Shown here in pieces: positions 57,969 through 62,640 of a stretch of DNA of 62,640 nucleotides. The position numbers and the translations under genes are program-made. Origin of the DNA: Oscillospiraceae bacterium (lineage in GTDB: Bacteria > Bacillota > Clostridia > Oscillospirales > Ruminococcaceae). Numbering within the stretch: the first letter of the stretch is position 1; each line of letters begins with the position of its first letter. The notes beneath the pieces were generated by a model. The model did not search any database, had not been told where the DNA came from, and saw only the letters and a list, made by a program, of their open reading frames with translations. The DNA is taken from assembly GCA_017541275.1 (NCBI GenBank), contig JAFXZM010000049.1:1-62640 (forward strand), read 5' to 3'.

Positions 57969-58033
57969 ACCTTTCACCCTCCCGGTGCTGTCCGCAATCA
58001 GGTTGTGAAAAAGAAGACGGAGACTGATAAAGC

Positions 58034-58603
58034 ATGAAGCTGAAACATTTTCTTGCATGGGGCCTTGTATTGCTGTTCTGTGTGCCGCTTGCGGCATGCG
58101 GCGAGCCGATCCAGTCAGCCGAGGGCGACCCGCTGTTCCGCATCACCGAGCCAGCCGAGACCGCTGTCGGCACGACCGGCTCTATGGTGATCGAAAGCGC
58201 CAGACGAAGCAGCTCGGCTACGACCGCTACCACCGCCCTTACCACCAAGGTGTACCGCAAGGATGAGCTGACCAGCGTGAGCTTCTCGAAAAAAGAAATC
58301 ATCAAAGCCGCTAAGCTCAACGATATGTACCTTTCCTACGGCTATATGGACGTTGACGGCCTTTCCGCCAGCTACGGCGATATCAATGTTTACCGCGACA
58401 ACGGGATGTATACGATCCCCGAAGGGCATGACCTGCACTATGTGACGGAGATTGAGCTCCAGAATGTCCCGCACGGAAAAACCGTTGTCCTTACCGGAAC
58501 CGTGTTCGTCAAGGTGCTCGTCGATACGCCGGATTATCCCGGCGTTCAGATCGCCAAAATCGAGGAAACCGGTAAATTTACACTGACCAAATATGTGGCC
58601 TGA
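58034..58603 (+). CDS. Lipoprotein of unknown function, paralog 1
   Basis: 189 aa. Lipobox PLAACGEP, a short Ser/Thr/Ala linker, then a domain of about 110 residues starting KKEIIKAAKLNDMYLSYGYM and containing HYVTEIELQNVPHGKTVVLTGTVFV. The same domain, clearly diverged, ends the next gene. Function unknown; a small extracellular beta-rich domain. It lies 65 bp after the 57258 gene and 120 bp before its paralog. Confidence 0.8.
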   Translation: MKLKHFLAWGLVLLFCVPLAACGEPIQSAEGDPLFRITEPAETAVGTTGSMVIESARRSSSATTATTALTTKVYRKDELTSVSFSKKEIIKAAKLNDMYLSYGYMDVDGLSASYGDINVYRDNGMYTIPEGHDLHYVTEIELQNVPHGKTVVLTGTVFVKVLVDTPDYPGVQIAKIEETGKFTLTKYVA

Positions 58604-58723
58604 GCATTCACCGGCTCAGGCTGTGCAGCATATGATACCTCTGCGGCAGATATTCCCAGCCGCGAACCCTTCGGTGAACCCGCACTGCCAATGCCTGACA
58701 GTGCATGCTAAGGATGATTCAAT

Positions 58724-59428
58724 ATGCGCAAACAAACATCTTTTTGCCGATCTGCACGGTGCATGCTGTGTGTGCTCTGCATGAGCCTGCCGCTGTGCCT
58801 TGCCGCCTGCGGAAGCTCCAGCCCCGTACCCGCAGATCAGCCGACGACGGAGATCACCCGGACGGATACAACCGCGCCCAGCGAACGCCCCGCCGTAACA
58901 ACAACCGCTGCGCCGGAACCGGAAAAGCCCGGTACGACCGCGCGCACAACCGTCACGGAGCAGCACACGGAAACCTCCGCTGCCGATGAAACATCAGCGG
59001 AAGAAACAACCGCCGTCACCTCGCTCTCCGAGGACGTCACCACAACCGAATCCGCCGCGGTGACCTCGGCCCTCGCGGTGCCGGAGCATGTCCGCATTGT
59101 GATCTCTGCTGAGGAGATCATGGAGGCCGCAGGCTTTTCGGCGGATGAACGGCTCTCGTGCGTGCTCGACATCGAAAATACGGCGGCAGATGCCGGAAAC
59201 GTCATGGTCGCAAGAGAACGCCCGTGGAGCGACCCGGATGCGCCGCATCCGGATTGGCTCTACCGCGTCACCGAAATCACCGTGGACGGCATCACACCGG
59301 GACAGACCGTCACGGTCAGCGGCATCGCGGTCGATAACGAATGCGGCATCAGCACAGACCCCGAAAGCTGGTTTGCCGCAAAGCGCGTGCCGTTTACGAT
59401 TACACGCACGGCGGCTGCCGGAAACTGA
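58724..59428 (+). CDS. Lipoprotein of unknown function, paralog 2
   Basis: 234 aa. A Cys-rich signal peptide ends in LCLAACGSSS. A long Thr/Ala/Glu linker (about 32-125: TTTAAPEPEKPGTTARTTVT and similar) holds the conserved domain away from the membrane. That domain (SAEEIMEAAGFSADERLSCV ... LYRVTEITVDGITPGQTVTV) matches the 58034 protein in order and key positions. AAGGATGATTCAAT precedes the start. Function unknown. Confidence 0.8.
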   Translation: MRKQTSFCRSARCMLCVLCMSLPLCLAACGSSSPVPADQPTTEITRTDTTAPSERPAVTTTAAPEPEKPGTTARTTVTEQHTETSAADETSAEETTAVTSLSEDVTTTESAAVTSALAVPEHVRIVISAEEIMEAAGFSADERLSCVLDIENTAADAGNVMVARERPWSDPDAPHPDWLYRVTEITVDGITPGQTVTVSGIAVDNECGISTDPESWFAAKRVPFTITRTAAAGN

Positions 59429-59449
59429 ATCAGGAAGGAATATGCAAAC

Positions 59450-60547
59450 ATGAAGCTCGGAATGGTCGGCCTGCCGAATATCGGCAAAAGCACACTGTTC
59501 AATGCACTGACAAATGCGGGCGCGGAGTCCGCGAATTACCCGTTCTGCACGATCGACAAGAATGTCGGCATCGTCAGCGTACCGGATTCCCGCCTCGAAA
59601 AGCTCGCGGAAATCTATCAGCCGAAAAAATTTACCCCCGCAACCTTGCAGTTCGTCGATATCGCCGGACTCGTCAAGGGCGCCTCGAAGGGTGAGGGCCT
59701 CGGAAACCGCTTTCTCGCGGATATCCGGGAGGTCGATGCAATTATCCATGTCGTCCGCTGCTTTGAGGATGACAATATCGTTCATGTGGACGGCTCGATC
59801 GACCCGAAGCGCGATATTGAGGTCATCAATCTGGAGCTGGTCTTCTCGGATATCGAGCTGATCGAGCGCCGCATCGACAAGACCGCTAAGCTCGCAAAGG
59901 GCGATAAGAAATATCTCGCGGATGCCGAGCTGCTGAAGCGCCTGCTCGCGCATCTCTCTGACGGAAAGCCCGCCCGCAGCTTCGACTGCACGGAGGATGA
60001 GCTTGCCGTGATCCTCGAAACACCGCTCCTGACCGCAAAGCCCGTCATCTATGCGGCGAATCTCTCCGAGGCCGATTTCTCCGGCGATTTGCAGCAGAAC
60101 CCGCATTTTCAGGCGGTGCAGGCGATCGCTGAGGCAGAGCATGCTGCCGTGTTCCCGATTTGTGCGCAGATCGAAGCGGAAATTTCTGACATGAGCGAGG
60201 ACGAGCAGAAGGAGTTTCTCGCCGATCTCGGTCTGGAGGAATCCGGCCTGAACCGCATCATTCATGCAGGCTATGCGCTGCTTGGGCTGATCTCCTATCT
60301 GACAGGCGGCGCCGACGAGTGCCGTGCATGGACGATCAAAAAGGGCACAAAGGCTCCGCAGGCCGCCGGAAAGATTCACTCCGACTTTGAAAAGGGCTTT
60401 ATCCGTGCTGAGGTCATTTCCTATGAGGATTTCATGGCCTGCGGCGGAAATATGGTCGCTGCAAAGGAAAAGGGACTTGTCCGCATGGAGGGCAAAACCT
60501 ATGAGGTCGCTGACGGCGATATCATTACCTTCCACTTTACCGCATAA
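59450..60547 (+). CDS. ychF: Obg-family ATPase YchF
   Basis: 365 aa, full length. P-loop [14 protein letters not shown], switch region [29 protein letters not shown] (DxxG), and the TGS domain at the C-terminus ending [13 protein letters not shown]. The NxxE motif replacing NKxD (AANLSEADF) is the known reason YchF prefers ATP. It associates with ribosomes and stress responses. Ends in a strong terminator. Confidence 0.96.
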   Translation: MKLGMVGLPNIGKSTLFNALTNAGAESANYPFCTIDKNVGIVSVPDSRLEKLAEIYQPKKFTPATLQFVDIAGLVKGASKGEGLGNRFLADIREVDAIIHVVRCFEDDNIVHVDGSIDPKRDIEVINLELVFSDIELIERRIDKTAKLAKGDKKYLADAELLKRLLAHLSDGKPARSFDCTEDELAVILETPLLTAKPVIYAANLSEADFSGDLQQNPHFQAVQAIAEAEHAAVFPICAQIEAEISDMSEDEQKEFLADLGLEESGLNRIIHAGYALLGLISYLTGGADECRAWTIKKGTKAPQAAGKIHSDFEKGFIRAEVISYEDFMACGGNMVAAKEKGLVRMEGKTYEVADGDIITFHFTA

Positions 60548-60553
60548 TAATAC

Positions 60554-60591
60554 AAACGCTCCGCACGGACTGAACCGTGCGGAGCGTTTTT
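60554..60591 (+). terminator. Terminator after ychF
   Basis: Perfect 14-bp stem AAACGCTCCGCACG and complement with a short loop, then TTTTTG. Confidence 0.9.
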
Positions 60592-60832
60592 GTATGATTT
60601 TTTATCGGGAGCAGATGACACAATCATATGCTGCTATATTCCGATCTTTACAGACGAATAGAATGCTCGCAAAGTCCGGCGGCAAAGCCGCTCCCATAAT
60701 TCGCATTCGCAATACCCCAAAAATATACCGATTGCTGTGACCGATGCCGGTGTTTTTACGTCCTTGTCAGCAGCAGGCAGTGCCGGCTGCGTGCTGAAAG
60801 TCCCCGAATATCCACACCTTTTCCGCTCCCCA

Positions 60833-60861
60833 TTGCACTTTCCCGCGTTTTATGCTATAAT
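60833..60861 (+). promoter_or_regulatory. Promoter of the 60905 LRR-dockerin gene
   Basis: TTGCAC, 17-bp spacer, TATAAT with TGC extended -10; about 40 bp before the start codon. Confidence 0.75.
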
Positions 60862-60904
60862 TATTGTATCTGAAAAAAACTCAAAATAGAAAGGATGATT
60901 TATA

Positions 60905-62497
60905 ATGCTGAAACTGAAAAAACAAATTTCCGTCCTGAGCGCACTGAGCCTTGGCCTGACCGCCGCAGTCAGCGCACTGTCTGTCCCCTGCCCGGTCTGT
61001 GCAGAGAGTGATGCCCTCAGCGGCTATGAGTATACAGTCGAGGGCGGCAGCGTCACGATCACCGGTGCGCCGGAAACGCTTCCCGCAGACGTTGTGATTC
61101 CGTCTGAGATTGCCGGGCTGCCCGTTACAGCGATCGGAAACGGAGCCTTCCGGGAGCACGGCGAGATGACCGCCGTCACTGTTCCGGAGGGCGTGACGGC
61201 AATCGGGGAAGATGCGTTTACAAGCTGTCATGCGCTGAAAACCGTTTCGCTGCCCGACAGTCTGACCTCGCTCGGCGACAGCGCATTTTGTTACTGCACT
61301 GCGCTGGAGGGGGTCAATATCCCGGCGGGACTGACGGCGATCAGTGCATGGGCCTTTGAGGAAACTGCCCTGACCGAGATCACCCTGCCTGCACATGTAA
61401 CAAGCATCGGACAATATGCATTTTATAAATGTGCAAATCTGGACGATGTCACTGTTCTGAACCCAAATGCAGAAATATTTGACAATAAGGGTACATTTAC
61501 AAACGCATACTATACCTTCAGCGGAACCGTTCACGGCTATACGGGTTCGACTGCGCAGGCATACGCAGATAAATACCGCTGCAAATTCGAGCCGCTCGAC
61601 GAGCCGGAAATCCCGACCTCCGGCTCCTGCGGCGACGGCCTGACATGGGCATTCGATCAGGAGAACGGCGCGCTGACGGTCGCGGGCAGCGGCAGGATGA
61701 ATGCCGTACCGTGGCGTGCGCTCAAGCCGCAGATCCGGTCTGTCACACTGCCGGACGGCCTCACGGAGCTGGCCGTGGACGCATTCTCTGACTGCACGGT
61801 CCTCGAACAGGTCACGCTCCCCGCGGACATCACGGAGATCCCGGCCGCCGCCTTTCAGAACTGCACGGCGCTGAAAGCAATCAGCATTCCCGACAGCGTG
61901 ACGGCGATCGGCCCGAATGCCTTTTCCGCATGCGGCGCACTGACCGGCCTGACGCTCCCGGCGGAGCTTGAATTTATCGGCTACTGCGCGTTTCTGGACT
62001 GTGCAGGTCTGCGCAGCATCACCGTCCCGAAAATGGTAACGACAGTCGCGGGCGGCGCCTTCGGGTACTGCACCGCACTGGAGGAGATCACATTTCTGAA
62101 CCCGGATGCAGAAATCGCGCAGGGAATCGGGACGGTCAGCAGCACCGCAGAAGGCTATTCCGGCATCATTCGCGGCTATGCGGATTCGACCGCACAAAGC
62201 TATGCAGAGGCTTTTCAATACACGTTTGAATCGCTCGGCAAAGCGCCCGAGCTGCCGGCCGGCGACCTGAACGGCAACGGCAAAATCGAGGCAGATGATG
62301 CACAGTGCACCCTGAAGGCGTATGTCGATAAACTGGCAGACAAAGCGAACAGCATGACCGACAGGCAGCGGCGGGCAGCGGATATTGACGGCGACGGCGA
62401 GATCACCGCATCGGATGCACAGATCATCCTGCGATATTACGTGAACCGGCTTGCCGGCAAGGATGTCACATGGGAGGAGCTGCTCCTGAAAAAATAA
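60905..62497 (+). CDS. Secreted BspA-type LRR protein with dockerin
   Basis: 530 aa. Signal peptide about 1-33 (MLKLKKQISVLSALSLGLTA...). LRR_5 block of about 60-190, a closing GYTGSTAQAYADKY, a cap TSGSCGDGLTWAFDQENGAL near 238, a second LRR_5 block to about 430, and a dockerin at about 457-530 (GDLNGNGKIEADDAQ, DIDGDGEITASDAQ). It is encoded on the opposite strand and 43 kb away from the main array, but has the same layout as the 9042 protein. AAAGGATGATTTATA precedes the start. Confidence 0.93.
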   Translation: MLKLKKQISVLSALSLGLTAAVSALSVPCPVCAESDALSGYEYTVEGGSVTITGAPETLPADVVIPSEIAGLPVTAIGNGAFREHGEMTAVTVPEGVTAIGEDAFTSCHALKTVSLPDSLTSLGDSAFCYCTALEGVNIPAGLTAISAWAFEETALTEITLPAHVTSIGQYAFYKCANLDDVTVLNPNAEIFDNKGTFTNAYYTFSGTVHGYTGSTAQAYADKYRCKFEPLDEPEIPTSGSCGDGLTWAFDQENGALTVAGSGRMNAVPWRALKPQIRSVTLPDGLTELAVDAFSDCTVLEQVTLPADITEIPAAAFQNCTALKAISIPDSVTAIGPNAFSACGALTGLTLPAELEFIGYCAFLDCAGLRSITVPKMVTTVAGGAFGYCTALEEITFLNPDAEIAQGIGTVSSTAEGYSGIIRGYADSTAQSYAEAFQYTFESLGKAPELPAGDLNGNGKIEADDAQCTLKAYVDKLADKANSMTDRQRRAADIDGDGEITASDAQIILRYYVNRLAGKDVTWEELLLKK

Positions 62498-62574
62498 AAG
62501 GGTATGTAATTTTTTAGGTGGTCGGAAAAATAAGGTTAAAACAAATAGTTTTAATTTCGCCCATATTAAAAGTT

Positions 62575-62640
62575 TCGCTCAAGCCTTTTCAAAGGCTTGC
62601 GGGTCGAGGGCAGAGCCCTCGTCGCTCTCCGCAGAGAGCG
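62575..62640. repeat. Run of three small perfect hairpins at the window edge
   Basis: AAGCCTTTTCAAAGGCTT, CGAGGGCAGAGCCCTCG and CGCTCTCCGCAGAGAGCG follow one another with hardly any spacing. No protein is encoded. It may be the start of another dispersed element cut by the window edge. Confidence 0.6.

Larger units (their letters stand above)
60548..60904. other. Intergenic region before the ninth dockerin gene
   Basis: 357 bp: ychF terminator (60554-60591), about 240 bp with nothing recognisable, then the promoter at 60833-60861 and the ribosome binding site AAAGGATG. Confidence 0.6.

Noticed and set aside
1-62640. tRNA, rRNA or transposase genes
   Set aside because: No cloverleaf with a T-loop signature, no rRNA-like segment and no transposase or integrase motif was found in any frame.

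Overview
The window looks like a chromosome segment from a Ruminococcus-like member of the Oscillospiraceae (Clostridia), probably from a rumen or gut. The reasons are nine secreted proteins ending in canonical cellulosomal dockerins, an electron-bifurcating-type [FeFe] hydrogenase, a split transketolase, LL-diaminopimelate aminotransferase, near-consensus SigA promoters, strong AAAGGAGG-type ribosome binding sites, and moderately high GC. The species assignment is inference. I found no rRNA, tRNA, CRISPR array, transposase or prophage gene.

Layout. 1-2362: the start of a secreted protein gene at the left edge, an AraC-type regulator and a lipoprotein. 2418-17839 (minus strand): seven consecutive secreted leucine-rich-repeat proteins, each with a C-terminal dockerin, in three transcription units separated by promoters and hairpins. 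Five use BspA-type LRR_5 repeats and two use DUF285-type repeats. 18114-19904: split transketolase. 20755-24048 (plus): a complete preQ1 operon, queD-queE-folE-queC-orf71-queF, behind a preQ1-I-like riboswitch and terminator. 24050-28408: an acetyltransferase with an unusual leader, a dockerin-bearing PIG-L deacetylase and a CotH-like lipoprotein. 29019-33238 (minus): three-gene hydrogenase operon. 33786-34733: S1-domain RNA-binding protein. 35320-37996: ArsR repressor and heavy-metal P-type ATPase, each behind its own copy of one palindromic operator.

38304-55139 (almost all minus strand): a sugar-binding-protein-like/GGDEF-like/AraC hybrid regulator co-transcribed with a cysteine-rich U32-like protein; an MreB-type actin; acetyltransferases; a metallo-beta-lactamase-fold hydrolase; a radical-SAM protein and its DUF2344 partner; dapL; a second hybrid sensor with an intact GGDEF; a candidate ~180-nt noncoding RNA; serS; and an aminotransferase. 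55533-62497 (plus): a SurA/PpiC-like lipoprotein, a tail-anchored-looking protein, two paralogous Thr-linker lipoproteins, ychF, and a ninth dockerin protein.

How it fits together. The dockerin proteins share the same residues at the positions that usually choose a cohesin, so they are probably loaded on one scaffoldin encoded elsewhere. None of the eight LRR-dockerin proteins is an obvious polysaccharide-cleaving enzyme, so the set looks like adhesion or recognition components; the only dockerin-bearing enzyme is the deacetylase. Four gene-free stretches carry copies of a structured ~400-bp repeat, and several smaller hairpin repeats recur. The most unusual items are the LRR-dockerin array, the two hybrid sensors, the dispersed repeat and the candidate ncRNA.
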